Below, one piece after another: positions 1-5,690 of a DNA stretch of 5,715 bases. The position numbers were made by a program, and so were the translations under genes. Each line of letters begins with the position of its first letter. The stretch's first letter is position 1. The DNA is from Oscillospiraceae bacterium (GTDB taxonomy: Bacteria > Bacillota_A > Clostridia > Oscillospirales > Oscillospiraceae): NCBI GenBank assembly GCA_017411905.1, contig JAFQPB010000053.1, forward strand, positions 1 through 5,715, read 5' to 3'. Under the pieces are notes generated by a model. It saw only the letters and a program-made list of their open reading frames with translations. It did not search any database and had not been told where the DNA came from.

Positions 1-872
1 CCATCGGTCAGTCCTCCGTTATCTCTGACCGTCTGGCTCTGAAGCTGTTCGACTACCATGTCACCGAGTCTGGCTTCGCTGCCGACATCGGCTTCGAGAA
101 GTTCTGGAACGTCAAGACCCGTCTGTCCGGCCTGACTCCCAATGTTTCTGTTCTGGTTGCTACCGTCCGCTCCCTCAAGATGCACGGCGGCGGCCCCAAG
201 GTCACTCCCGGCGCCCCCCTGCCCAAGGAGTACAAGGAAGAGAATCTTGAGCTGTTGGAAAAGGGCACCTGCAACCTGTTCCACCACGTCAACACCATCA
301 AGAAGTCCGGCATCAACCCCGTTGTATGTATCAACCGCTTCTACACCGATACCGATGCAGAAATTGCTCTGCTGAAGAAGCTGTGTGCTGAGCGCGGTGT
401 CCGCTGCGCAGAGTCTAACCACTGGCGTTACGGCGGCGAGGGCGCTGCTGAGCTGGCTCGCGTAGTTGTTGAGGCTTGTGAGGATCCCGTAGAGGTCAAG
501 TTCCTGTACGACCTCAATATGCCCCTGCGTCAGCGCGTTGAGCTGATTGCCAAGGAAGTTTACGGTGCTGACGGTGTTACTTGGCTGCCTCTGGCTACTG
601 AGAAGGCACAGCGTTTTGAAAACGATCCCAAGTATGCCGACTACTGCACGATGATGGTTAAGACCCACCTGTCCCTCTCTGACGATCCCACCAAGAAGGG
701 CGTTCCCACCGGCTGGAAGCTGACCATCCGCGACATTTTGGAGTACGGCGGCGCCAAGTTCCTGTGCCCCATGGCCGGTACCATCTCCATGATGCCCGGT
801 ACGGCTGCTGACCCCGCATACCGCCGTGTCGACATCGACGTAGAGACCGGCAAGGTATCTGGTCTGTTCTAA
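1..872 (+). CDS. fhs: Formate--tetrahydrofolate ligase (formyl-THF synthetase), C-terminal half, 5' truncated by window
   Basis: Cytoplasmic enzyme that makes 10-formyl-THF from formate, THF and ATP. The reading frame is open from base 3 to the TAA at 870-872, giving 289 residues, about the C-terminal half of a family that is usually near 556 residues. Visible family signatures, in fragment numbering, are GQSSVISD (2-9), [28 protein letters not shown] (52-64), GGEGAAELA (about 144-152), KEVYGADGV (about 184-192), the late MPGTAADPA segment and the typical C-terminus ending SGLF. The ATP-binding P-loop half lies upstream of the window. The internal ATG at 180 is only the first methionine of the fragment, not a start. 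Lysine codons are nearly all AAG and proline codons mostly CCC, consistent with a highly expressed gene. Its product is the substrate of the fchA enzyme encoded next, but the 393-bp gap with a terminator implies that fchA-folD can be transcribed separately. Identity is very secure. Confidence 0.97.
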   Translation, partial: IGQSSVISDRLALKLFDYHVTESGFAADIGFEKFWNVKTRLSGLTPNVSVLVATVRSLKMHGGGPKVTPGAPLPKEYKEENLELLEKGTCNLFHHVNTIKKSGINPVVCINRFYTDTDAEIALLKKLCAERGVRCAESNHWRYGGEGAAELARVVVEACEDPVEVKFLYDLNMPLRQRVELIAKEVYGADGVTWLPLATEKAQRFENDPKYADYCTMMVKTHLSLSDDPTKKGVPTGWKLTIRDILEYGGAKFLCPMAGTISMMPGTAADPAYRRVDIDVETGKVSGLF

Positions 873-1072
873 TTCTTTTGGCAAACTCCGCAAACATTTA
901 TGCCAGCGGAGCAGCGGATCTTCTCCCCGATAGCCGCACAAACTGGCTTTGAAATACACAAAGTATTCCTGCAGCCATCTTGTTTGCTATCGTGAATAAT
1001 CTCTCGCTGTCCATCTGACAACATATTTCCGGAGCTCGCCGGGGCGCACGAAAGAATTGCGTTTGAAACTTG
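873..1072. other. Intergenic stretch after fhs, no gene recognised
   Basis: About 200 bp between the fhs stop and the first terminator-like hairpin. I see no convincing coding frame, tRNA or known riboswitch core here. There is a 6-bp inverted repeat CTCCGC/GCGGAG (886-891 with 906-911, 14-nt loop) and a short CCGG...CCGG palindrome near 1030-1043; neither has a U-tract. If transcription of fhs runs to the hairpin at 1073, this stretch is a 3' untranslated region of about 200 nt. It could also carry a small RNA or decayed sequence, but nothing in it decides between these. Confidence 0.4.
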
Positions 1073-1115
1073 AAAGCACAGGCGGTTTCCCCGCCTGTGC
1101 TTTTGGAGAATTTTT
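1073..1115 (+). terminator. Intrinsic terminator downstream of fhs
   Basis: A perfect 13-bp stem, AAAGCACAGGCGG (1073-1085) with CCGCCTGTGCTTT (1091-1103), closes a 5-nt loop. It is followed by TTTT (1101-1104, partly in the stem) and, after a short purine stretch, by a run of six T at 1110-1115. The GC-rich stem and T-runs fit Rho-independent termination of fhs transcription about 200 nt past its stop codon. The second T-run is displaced from the stem by GGAGAA, so efficiency may be less than ideal. The A-run on the 5' side is short, so activity on the opposite strand is less likely. Confidence 0.8.
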
Positions 1116-1121
1116 TAGTAA

Positions 1122-1150
1122 TTGACAGTTGACAGTTGAGAGTTGATAAT
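1122..1150 (+). promoter_or_regulatory. Candidate sigma-70 promoter inside the repeat, reading toward fchA
   Basis: A perfect -35 hexamer TTGACA (1122-1127) is followed after exactly 17 bp by GATAAT (1145-1150), a 5-of-6 match to the -10 consensus. A start near 1157 would give fchA a leader of about 110 nt containing the two small central hairpins of the element. It lies just after the fhs terminator and is the best promoter for the fchA-folD pair. Caution: the heptad unit itself generates TTGACA every 7 bp, so part of the match is a by-product of the repeat. Confidence 0.6.
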
Positions 1151-1206
1151 TAAGGTATTTGCTGCGCAAATGATTTCATTATGCCGAGGGCATACCTTAG
1201 CTATCA

Positions 1207-1235
1207 ATTATCAATTGTCAATTGTCAATTGTCAA
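1207..1235 (-). promoter_or_regulatory. Mirror-image promoter-like sequence in the right arm
   Basis: On the minus strand TTGACA (bases 1235-1230) is followed after 17 bp by GATAAT (bases 1212-1207). This is the same arrangement as in the left arm but pointing leftward, toward the 3' end of fhs. It would give a transcript antisense to the element and to the fhs downstream region. It may simply reflect the symmetry of the repeat. Confidence 0.35.
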
Positions 1236-1265
1236 CTGAAATTTTGACGAAGGAGAAATTTCTTT

Positions 1266-1886
1266 ATGGATATGACAATGGAATCCTGCCGCAAGTTTGT
1301 GGAGGTTTTGGCATCCGACGCACCGGCACCCGGTGGCGGCGGTGCTGCTGCGCTTGTTGGTGCCATCGGCACTGCACTGGGCAATATGGTGGGCTCTCTG
1401 ACCGTTGGCAAGAAGAAATATGCCGAGGTGGAGGAAGAGATCATTGCGCTTAAGGCAAAGTGTGACGCTTTACAGACGGAGCTTCTCAATCAAGTAGAAG
1501 CTGACGAAGAGAATTTCCTGCCTCTGGCTAAGGCCTACGGCATTCCCAAGGACGACCCCAATCGCGACAAGGTGATGGAAGAAGCTACCGTCATCGCTTG
1601 CTCCACCCCGATGAAGATTATGGAGCTGTGCTGTGAAGCCATCGGCTACATTAAGGTCTTTGCCGACAAGGGCAGCCGTTTGGCTGTTTCCGATGCAGGT
1701 TGCGGCGCGGTTTGCTGCAAGGCGGCTCTGCAGGCCGCTTCGCTGAATGTGTTCATTAACACCAAGACCTTAAAAAACCGTGAGGTAGCGGAGGAAATGA
1801 ACGCAAAGGCGTTGGGTATGCTGGCTACTTACGGCGCAATGGCCGACGAAATTTTCAATACCGTCAAAGCTGGCTTTGGCGTGTAA
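1266..1886 (+). CDS. fchA: Methenyltetrahydrofolate cyclohydrolase / cyclodeaminase-family protein
   Basis: 206-residue cytoplasmic protein of the formiminotransferase-cyclodeaminase C-terminal (FTCD_C) family. In clostridia the stand-alone form interconverts 10-formyl-THF and 5,10-methenyl-THF, or deaminates formimino-THF. The hallmark is the N-terminal glycine-rich motif PAPGGGGAAALVGAIG (residues 20-35), followed by a small-residue helix ending LTVGKKKY (45-52), a conserved D80/F84 pair in ADEENF, and an alanine-rich helical C-terminal half. Length is normal for the stand-alone family. The start at 1266 is chosen because AAGGAG (1250-1255) lies 10 nt upstream; later methionines at codons 3 and 5 are too distant. 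It is followed after 16 bp by folD and is co-directional with fhs, so the cyclohydrolase role is favoured over cyclodeaminase. No histidine or purine degradation genes are visible. It is likely driven by the promoter in the upstream repeat. Confidence 0.92.
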   Translation: MDMTMESCRKFVEVLASDAPAPGGGGAAALVGAIGTALGNMVGSLTVGKKKYAEVEEEIIALKAKCDALQTELLNQVEADEENFLPLAKAYGIPKDDPNRDKVMEEATVIACSTPMKIMELCCEAIGYIKVFADKGSRLAVSDAGCGAVCCKAALQAASLNVFINTKTLKNREVAEEMNAKALGMLATYGAMADEIFNTVKAGFGV

Positions 1887-1888
1887 TC

Positions 1889-1894
1889 AGGAGG
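1889..1894 (+). promoter_or_regulatory. Ribosome binding site that fixes the folD start
   Basis: Perfect AGGAGG, 8 nt before the ATG at 1903 and located just after the fchA stop (1884-1886). It favours ATG 1903 over an in-frame TTG at 1876, which would lie inside fchA and upstream of this site. Confidence 0.9.
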
Positions 1895-1902
1895 AAAGAA
1901 AA

Positions 1903-2781
1903 ATGGCAAAACAGCTTTTAGGTAAAGAAGTCAATGAGGCGTTGGTGGCTGCTCTGCAGAGCCGTACCGCTGCCCTCAAGGAAAAGGGCGTTACGCCTAC
2001 TTTGGGCATCATCCGTTTGGGTGAAAATCCCTCCGATCTTAGCTACGAGAAGGGTGCAACCAAGCGCGCCGAGGAAGTGGGCGTAGCCATTAAGAACTAC
2101 ATTTTGCCCGAGGAGACCACCAAGGAAGAACTGCTTAACGTCATCGACGGCATCAATGCCGACGATTCTGTTCACGGCGTGCTGATGTTCCGTCCTCTGC
2201 CCAAGCACTTAAAGGCCTATCAGGATGAGATCTGCAATCGCCTTGCACCCCGTAAAGATGTGGACTCTATGACCCATATGTCTAACGCAGGCGTTTTTGA
2301 AGGACAGGACTTGGGCTATGCCCCCTGTACCCCCGCCGCCTGTATGGAAATTCTGGATCACTATGGCATTGACTGCAAGGGCAAGAATGCCGTTGTTATT
2401 GGCCGCAGCTTGGTGGTTGGCAAGCCTGCCGCTATGATGCTGATGGGCAAAAATGCCACCGTTACCGTCTGCCACACCAGAACCGTCAATACTGCGGAAA
2501 TCTGTAAGGGTGCAGATATTATCATCTCTGCTGCCGGTGTGCTGGGCAGCCTTACTAAGGACTTCGTCCGCGAGGGTCAGATCGTTATCGACGTTTCTAT
2601 GAACTGGAATCCCGAGAAGATCACCTCCAAGGGTAAGGGCGGTATGTCCGGAGACTGCGTGTTTGACGAGGTAGAGCCTATCGTTGCTGCCATCACCCCC
2701 GTTCCCGGCGGTGTGGGCGCGGTTACCACCACAGTGCTTATGAAGCACGTGGTTGAGGCTGCTGAAAAAATTGACAATTGA
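1903..2781 (+). CDS. folD: Methylenetetrahydrofolate dehydrogenase, FolD family, probably lacking cyclohydrolase activity
   Basis: 292-residue cytoplasmic FolD-family enzyme oxidising 5,10-methylene-THF to methenyl-THF with NAD(P)+. Family landmarks are PCTP (141-144), the dinucleotide-binding loop VVIGRSLVVGKP (164-175), VTVCHTRT (187-194), VIDVSMN (228-234), GD (250-251) and ITPVPGGVG (264-272). The N-terminal catalytic domain is divergent. Aligned without gaps between NP and EEVG to E. coli FolD, Tyr50 is kept as Tyr48, but catalytic Lys54 becomes Ala52 (codon 2056-2058). The usual VQLPLP is MFRPLP, so Gln98 becomes Phe96 (2188-2190). Asp121 is kept in KDVDS (118-122), though the usual following Gly is Ser, and GVGPMT is GVGAVT. 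Lys and Gln are needed for cyclohydrolase chemistry, so I infer a dehydrogenase-only enzyme relying on FchA, encoded 16 bp upstream. Coenzyme preference cannot be read with confidence. The last three codons and TGA lie in a heptad repeat. Confidence 0.93.
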   Translation: MAKQLLGKEVNEALVAALQSRTAALKEKGVTPTLGIIRLGENPSDLSYEKGATKRAEEVGVAIKNYILPEETTKEELLNVIDGINADDSVHGVLMFRPLPKHLKAYQDEICNRLAPRKDVDSMTHMSNAGVFEGQDLGYAPCTPAACMEILDHYGIDCKGKNAVVIGRSLVVGKPAAMMLMGKNATVTVCHTRTVNTAEICKGADIIISAAGVLGSLTKDFVREGQIVIDVSMNWNPEKITSKGKGGMSGDCVFDEVEPIVAAITPVPGGVGAVTTTVLMKHVVEAAEKIDN

Positions 2782-2802
2782 TAGTTGATAATTGACAATT
2801 TG
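2769..2802. repeat. Solo heptad-repeat arm overlapping the folD stop
   Basis: About 34 bp of the same 7-bp unit family as the 1119-1240 element: AATTGAC, AATTGAT, AGTTGAT, AATTGAC, AATTTG. It has the orientation of that element's left arm. No right arm or central hairpins follow. It begins inside the folD coding sequence: the final residues I290-D291-N292 and the TGA (2779-2781) come from repeat bases. This suggests insertion or expansion at the end of folD, or recombinational loss of the rest of an element. Confidence 0.7.
2771..2799 (+). promoter_or_regulatory. Weak promoter candidate in solo repeat arm, ahead of the membrane protein gene
   Basis: TTGACA (2771-2776), a 17-bp spacer and GACAAT (2794-2799, 4 of 6 matches to the -10 consensus). 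It has the geometry of the promoter in the larger element but a poorer -10. It could add transcription to the gene at 2877; readthrough from fchA-folD is the alternative. Confidence 0.3.
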
Positions 2803-2824
2803 TAAAAATCAACCCAAAACCGTA

Positions 2825-2849
2825 ATAGGAGGGGCGGTGCCCCTCCTAT
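2825..2849 (+). promoter_or_regulatory. Strong hairpin between folD and the membrane protein gene, no U-tract
   Basis: A perfect 11-bp stem, ATAGGAGGGGC (2825-2835) with GCCCCTCCTAT (2839-2849), has a GGT loop. The sequence after it is ACATATACC, with no T-run, so it is not a standard Rho-independent terminator. It ends 27 nt before the ATG at 2877. Likely roles are an mRNA processing or stability structure that sets different levels of folD and the downstream gene, or a dispersed palindrome. It could act as a weak terminator or attenuator. Confidence 0.5.
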
Positions 2850-2876
2850 ACATATACCTAATTTGAGGTGTAAGCT

Positions 2877-4223
2877 ATGAAAAAAATAAAAAATATGAGC
2901 GAGGGCAGCTTTTTACGGCTGTTTTTCGGCTTTATTACCCTATGCTTCCTGATCGCGGCAGCTTGTATGCCGGATCGCAAGGATATGTTTACCGGCTTGT
3001 GGAAAATCATCAGCCAGCCCAGTAAAATTTCCGCAAACTATTTTGCAATGGGTGGTTATGCGGCAACCTTCCTGAATATGGGACTTGTGGGTCTTGCCTG
3101 CTTGGCTCTCTTCGGCGTATTTAAGGGAACGCCCAACAATGTGTCCACCTTGGCAGTTTTGCTGACAGTAGGCTTTGGCTCTTGGGGCATCAATATCCTC
3201 AATATCTGGCCGACGGTGCTGGGCGTTGTGGTATACGGCCTTGTGAAAAAGGAAAAGCTGGGCACACTTGTAAACGCAATGCTCTTTTCTACCGGCATTG
3301 CACCGCTGATCACCGAGCTGATGCTCCGTTATCTGACACCGGATGCCGTTGGCTTTAGCTGGCAGGGAATCGGACTGTCCCTGTTTGTAGGCTTGTTCAT
3401 TGGTTTTTTCCTACCTGCCGGTCTTGCCTATTCTCCAAAGGTACATAAGGGCTTTGATCTCTATTCTGCCGCGCTACCCATCGGTATGACTGCATTCTTC
3501 CTGAATGCCATTCTCTATAAGACAATGGGACGGACACTGCCCCAAGCACTCAGTGATTTAGACCCCACTACGATGCAGGTATCTTCTGCCGCAACAGTGA
3601 ATATCTTCTGCCTGACGGTATTCGGCCTTTGCGTTGTGCTTGCTTTCTTCCTTGGCTGTCGCCCCAAGGACTATTGGAAGCTGCTTTCTGACCCGGAAAC
3701 GGTGACCAATTTCTCCTCCACCTACGGCAATGCCACATTTTTGATGAACGCCGGTGTCTTCGGCCTGTTTATCTTGGGTTACTATAACCTGATCGGTGCC
3801 AACTTTAACGGCATTACCTTCGGCATCATCTTCTGTATGGTGGCCACCTGCAATTCCGGCTCTCACCCCGGAAATGTCTGGCCAATTATGCTGGGCTATG
3901 CGGCAGCTTCTGTGGTCTTTGGCTGGCTGTCTCCCTTGGTGGGCGGAAAATTCGCTTTTCAAATCAATGCCCAAGCCATTATGGTGGGACTTTGCTATGC
4001 CAACGGCCTTTCCCCTATAGCAGATAAATACGGCTGGCGTTACGGCTTTATTGCGGCCATTATGCATTACCTGCTTGTTACCTCCGTGCCTACGCTCCAC
4101 GGTGGCTACTGCCTGTATAACGGCGGCTTTACTGCGGCACTGATCTGTATGATCCTTGTTCCTGAGCTGGAACGGTTCTTTAAGACCAAGGAAGAGCGGA
4201 AGCTTTTGAAAGTAGGAAAATAA
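2877..4223 (+). CDS. Polytopic membrane protein, DUF1576-like, internally duplicated, function unknown
   Basis: 448-residue integral membrane protein with roughly 12 hydrophobic segments, a short basic N-terminus (KKIK) and a charged C-terminal tail (about 429-448). I recall this Gly/Asn/Pro-rich pattern as the clostridial DUF1576 family, whose function is not established; the family name is from memory, not a search. The sequence has two related halves. Residues 54-70 (NYFAMGGYAATFLNMGL) resemble 278-294 (NFSSTYGNATFLMNAGV), and NIWPTVLG (109-116) resembles NVWPIMLG (333-340), both at an offset of 224. Near the ends of the halves, FDLYSAALPIG (193-203) is weakly like YCLYNGGFTA (411-420). 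Duplicated halves are common in secondary transporters and channels. The start has GAGGTG (2865-2870) 6 nt upstream. It follows folD by 95 bp, with a hairpin but no standard terminator between, so partial co-transcription with the folate genes is possible. A C1-related transport role is speculation. Confidence 0.75.
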   Translation: MKKIKNMSEGSFLRLFFGFITLCFLIAAACMPDRKDMFTGLWKIISQPSKISANYFAMGGYAATFLNMGLVGLACLALFGVFKGTPNNVSTLAVLLTVGFGSWGINILNIWPTVLGVVVYGLVKKEKLGTLVNAMLFSTGIAPLITELMLRYLTPDAVGFSWQGIGLSLFVGLFIGFFLPAGLAYSPKVHKGFDLYSAALPIGMTAFFLNAILYKTMGRTLPQALSDLDPTTMQVSSAATVNIFCLTVFGLCVVLAFFLGCRPKDYWKLLSDPETVTNFSSTYGNATFLMNAGVFGLFILGYYNLIGANFNGITFGIIFCMVATCNSGSHPGNVWPIMLGYAAASVVFGWLSPLVGGKFAFQINAQAIMVGLCYANGLSPIADKYGWRYGFIAAIMHYLLVTSVPTLHGGYCLYNGGFTAALICMILVPELERFFKTKEERKLLKVGK

Positions 4224-4235
4224 GTAAAATCATAT

Positions 4236-4278
4236 ACCGGCTTTTTGCATTGTGTCAAAAAGCCGGTTTCTTTCTCTC
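4236..4278 (+). terminator. Intrinsic terminator after the membrane protein gene
   Basis: A perfect 12-bp stem, ACCGGCTTTTTG (4236-4247) with CAAAAAGCCGGT (4256-4267), closes an 8-nt loop. It is followed by a pyrimidine-rich tail, TTTCTTTCTCTC. It begins 12 bp after the stop codon of the 2877-4223 gene. It separates that transcript from the antiporter gene. Confidence 0.9.
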
Positions 4279-4300
4279 AAAAATTTGGTAAGTATTGCTC

Positions 4301-4329
4301 TTGCGAAATGCCGCCAAGAGGCGTAGTAT
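4301..4329 (+). promoter_or_regulatory. Weak promoter candidate for the antiporter gene
   Basis: TTGCGA (4301-4306), a 17-bp spacer and TAGTAT (4324-4329) each match the sigma-70 consensus at 4 of 6 positions. A promoter is expected in this interval because a terminator lies just upstream. The match itself is modest, and the adjacent TATATA (4327-4332) is an alternative -10. Confidence 0.3.
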
Positions 4330-4350
4330 ATACAGCGGAAATTTATTAAA

Positions 4351-4356
4351 AGAAGG
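4351..4356 (+). promoter_or_regulatory. Ribosome binding site supporting a TTG start for the antiporter
   Basis: AGAAGG lies 8 nt before the TTG at 4365. There is no ATG in the same frame nearby upstream, and the protein from TTG begins with the expected short N-terminus before the first membrane helix. Confidence 0.75.
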
Positions 4357-4364
4357 TTTTAGTT

Positions 4365-5684
4365 TTGGAAACGTCTCTTATTTGCTTGGCCGCTGCGCTG
4401 ATTGGTGGTCTGATGATATCCCGGCTTACAAAGAAATTAAATTTACCTGCGGTTACCGCTTATTTGGTGGCCGGCCTCGCCCTTGGCCCCTTCTGCCTTG
4501 GCGCATTGGGAATAGAGGGCCTTGGCTTTCAGTCTCTTCATCAAACGGAAAGCCTCAGCATCCTGACCCAAACGGCTTTAGGCTTTATCGCCTTTTCTAT
4601 GGGCAGTGAGTTCCGTCTGCACCAGCTAAAGAGTATGGGCGCAAAGGCCATTACCATCGGTATCGTGCAGGCAGTGGTGACTACGCTGCTGGTAGACGGC
4701 GTCCTTGTCTGTCTGCACTTACTGTTCCCGCAGATTATCTCTCTGCCGGCCGCACTTGTTTTGGGAGCCATCGCTTCCGCAACTGCCCCGGCAGCCACGC
4801 TGATGGTGATTCGCCAGTATAAGGCTGACGGCCCGCTGACCAGACTGCTGCTTTTGGTGGTTGCCATTGACGATGCAGTGGGACTTTTGCTGTTTTCCGT
4901 TTCCTTTGGCATTGCCAGCGCACTGGAAAGCGGCGCGGTCAATGTCCTTGGTGTGGTGGTAGAGCCGCTGATTGAGATCGTGCTGTCTGTGGGTCTTGGT
5001 GCGATTATCGGTGTCCTTATGGACCGTGTGGAGCATCTGTTTCACTCCGGCAGTAAGCGGCTTACCCTTTCGGTGGCCTTTGTTTTACTGGCGGTCGGTC
5101 TTTCTATGCTGAAGTTTAACATCGGCCCTGTCCATTGCGGTTTTTCTCTGCTTCTTGTGTGTATGATGACAGGCACGGTGTTCTGTAACGTTTGTGACAC
5201 CTCTCAGGAGCTGATGGAACGTGTGGAAAAGTGGACAGTACCTATCAATGTGCTGTTTTTTGTGATCTCAGGCGCAGAGCTGGATCTAAAGGTAATTGTA
5301 AACCCGGTTACGTTGCTGGTGGGTGTGCTTTATATCCTTTCTCGTTCCGCCGGTAAATATTTCGGCGCGTGGGGAAGCTGCAGGCTGACCAAATGCACCC
5401 CGGCGGTTACCAAGCATTTGGGTATTACGCTTCTGCCACAGGCAGGCGTTGCCTTGGGTATGGCACTGACCGCTACTGCCCTCGGGGATGGCGCGTTGGT
5501 GCGCAACGTGGTGCTGTTCTCCGTTCTTGTTTATGAATTGGTTGGTCCGGCGCTGACAAAGCGATCCCTTCTTTTGGCAGGCGAAATCAGGCCTGAGGGC
5601 AAGACCAGCTCCCGTGTTACCGATAGCCCCAGAGAGCATATCAGTATTCACGAAGCAAAGGATGGAAAAGATCCGAATAAATAA
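4365..5684 (+). CDS. Cation:proton antiporter, CPA2 / Na+/H+ exchanger family
   Basis: 439-residue inner-membrane protein of the Na+/H+ exchanger domain family (PF00999 type). It is predicted to swap protons for Na+ or K+ to control pH and ion balance. About 12 hydrophobic segments cover residues 3-400. Family signs are LPAVTAYLVAGLALGP (27-42), the unwound-helix region ASATAPAA (137-144), the ion-binding Asp pair D169-D170 in VAIDDAVGLLLF (166-177), SRSAGKYFGA (326-335) with K331, and LLPQAGVALGMAL (356-368). The Asp-Asp pair is the type linked to electrogenic exchange in NhaA and NapA. No RCK/TrkA-N or USP domain follows; instead there is a hydrophilic tail of about 35 residues (405-439) rich in charge. 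Translation starts at TTG, supported by AGAAGG 8 nt upstream. It sits behind a terminator, so it is probably its own unit. Ion specificity cannot be read from the sequence. Confidence 0.93.
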   Translation: METSLICLAAALIGGLMISRLTKKLNLPAVTAYLVAGLALGPFCLGALGIEGLGFQSLHQTESLSILTQTALGFIAFSMGSEFRLHQLKSMGAKAITIGIVQAVVTTLLVDGVLVCLHLLFPQIISLPAALVLGAIASATAPAATLMVIRQYKADGPLTRLLLLVVAIDDAVGLLLFSVSFGIASALESGAVNVLGVVVEPLIEIVLSVGLGAIIGVLMDRVEHLFHSGSKRLTLSVAFVLLAVGLSMLKFNIGPVHCGFSLLLVCMMTGTVFCNVCDTSQELMERVEKWTVPINVLFFVISGAELDLKVIVNPVTLLVGVLYILSRSAGKYFGAWGSCRLTKCTPAVTKHLGITLLPQAGVALGMALTATALGDGALVRNVVLFSVLVYELVGPALTKRSLLLAGEIRPEGKTSSRVTDSPREHISIHEAKDGKDPNK

Positions 5685-5690
5685 CAAACA

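Larger units (their letters stand above)
1119..1240. repeat. MITE-like inverted-repeat element built of 7-bp units
   Basis: The left arm is a run of 7-bp units: ATTGACA, GTTGACA, GTTGAGA, GTTGATA, ATTAAGG (1121-1155). The right arm is the inverted counterpart: TCAATTA, TCAATTG three times, TCAACTG (1204-1238). Reverse-complementing the right arm aligns it imperfectly with the left arm over about 40 bp, with an exact 8-bp match TAAGGTAT (1151-1158) / ATACCTTA (1192-1199) at the inner edge. The centre holds two perfect 6-bp hairpins with 3-nt loops: ATTTGC-TGC-GCAAAT (1157-1171) and TATGCC-GAG-GGCATA (1180-1194). There is no coding capacity. Clear target-site duplications are not evident, so transposon ancestry is an inference. 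A related solo arm lies at the end of folD. Confidence 0.75.

Noticed and set aside
987..1169. Minus-strand open frame of 60 codons across the repeat and terminator
   Set aside because: Its N-terminal part (NYQLSTVNCQL) is just the translation of the heptad repeat. It also runs through the terminator hairpin and has no domain-like pattern.
1119..1240. CRISPR array
   Set aside because: The units are 7 bp, contiguous and inverted in the second arm, with no spacers. This is not CRISPR architecture.
873..1265. Possible THF riboswitch or other metabolite riboswitch ahead of fchA
   Set aside because: I looked for a conserved riboswitch core and found only the terminator and the heptad element. 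A covariance-model search (Rfam) would settle this; a significant hit would overturn the rejection.
1181..1453. Plus-strand open frame beginning in the repeat and overlapping fchA
   Set aside because: It starts with repeat-derived SYQLSIVNCQLS and then reads fchA in a wrong frame. It is a shadow of fchA.
1876..1902. Nine-codon N-terminal extension of folD from a TTG at 1876
   Set aside because: The TTG lies inside fchA and upstream of the AGGAGG at 1889-1894, which correctly places ATG 1903. The added residues are encoded by the ribosome binding site itself.
2209..2748. 179-codon minus-strand open frame opposite folD
   Set aside because: It lies wholly antisense to a securely identified gene, and its composition (His/Gly/Asn-rich) is typical of the antisense frame. 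No family resemblance.
3558..4100. 180-codon minus-strand open frame opposite the membrane protein gene
   Set aside because: It is antisense to a continuous polytopic membrane protein with its own ribosome binding site and terminator. The frame lacks hydrophobic or domain structure.
4295..4609. 104-codon plus-strand open frame overlapping the antiporter start
   Set aside because: It has no good ribosome binding site and is out of frame with the antiporter. Its Trp/Pro/Arg-rich product looks like an off-frame reading.
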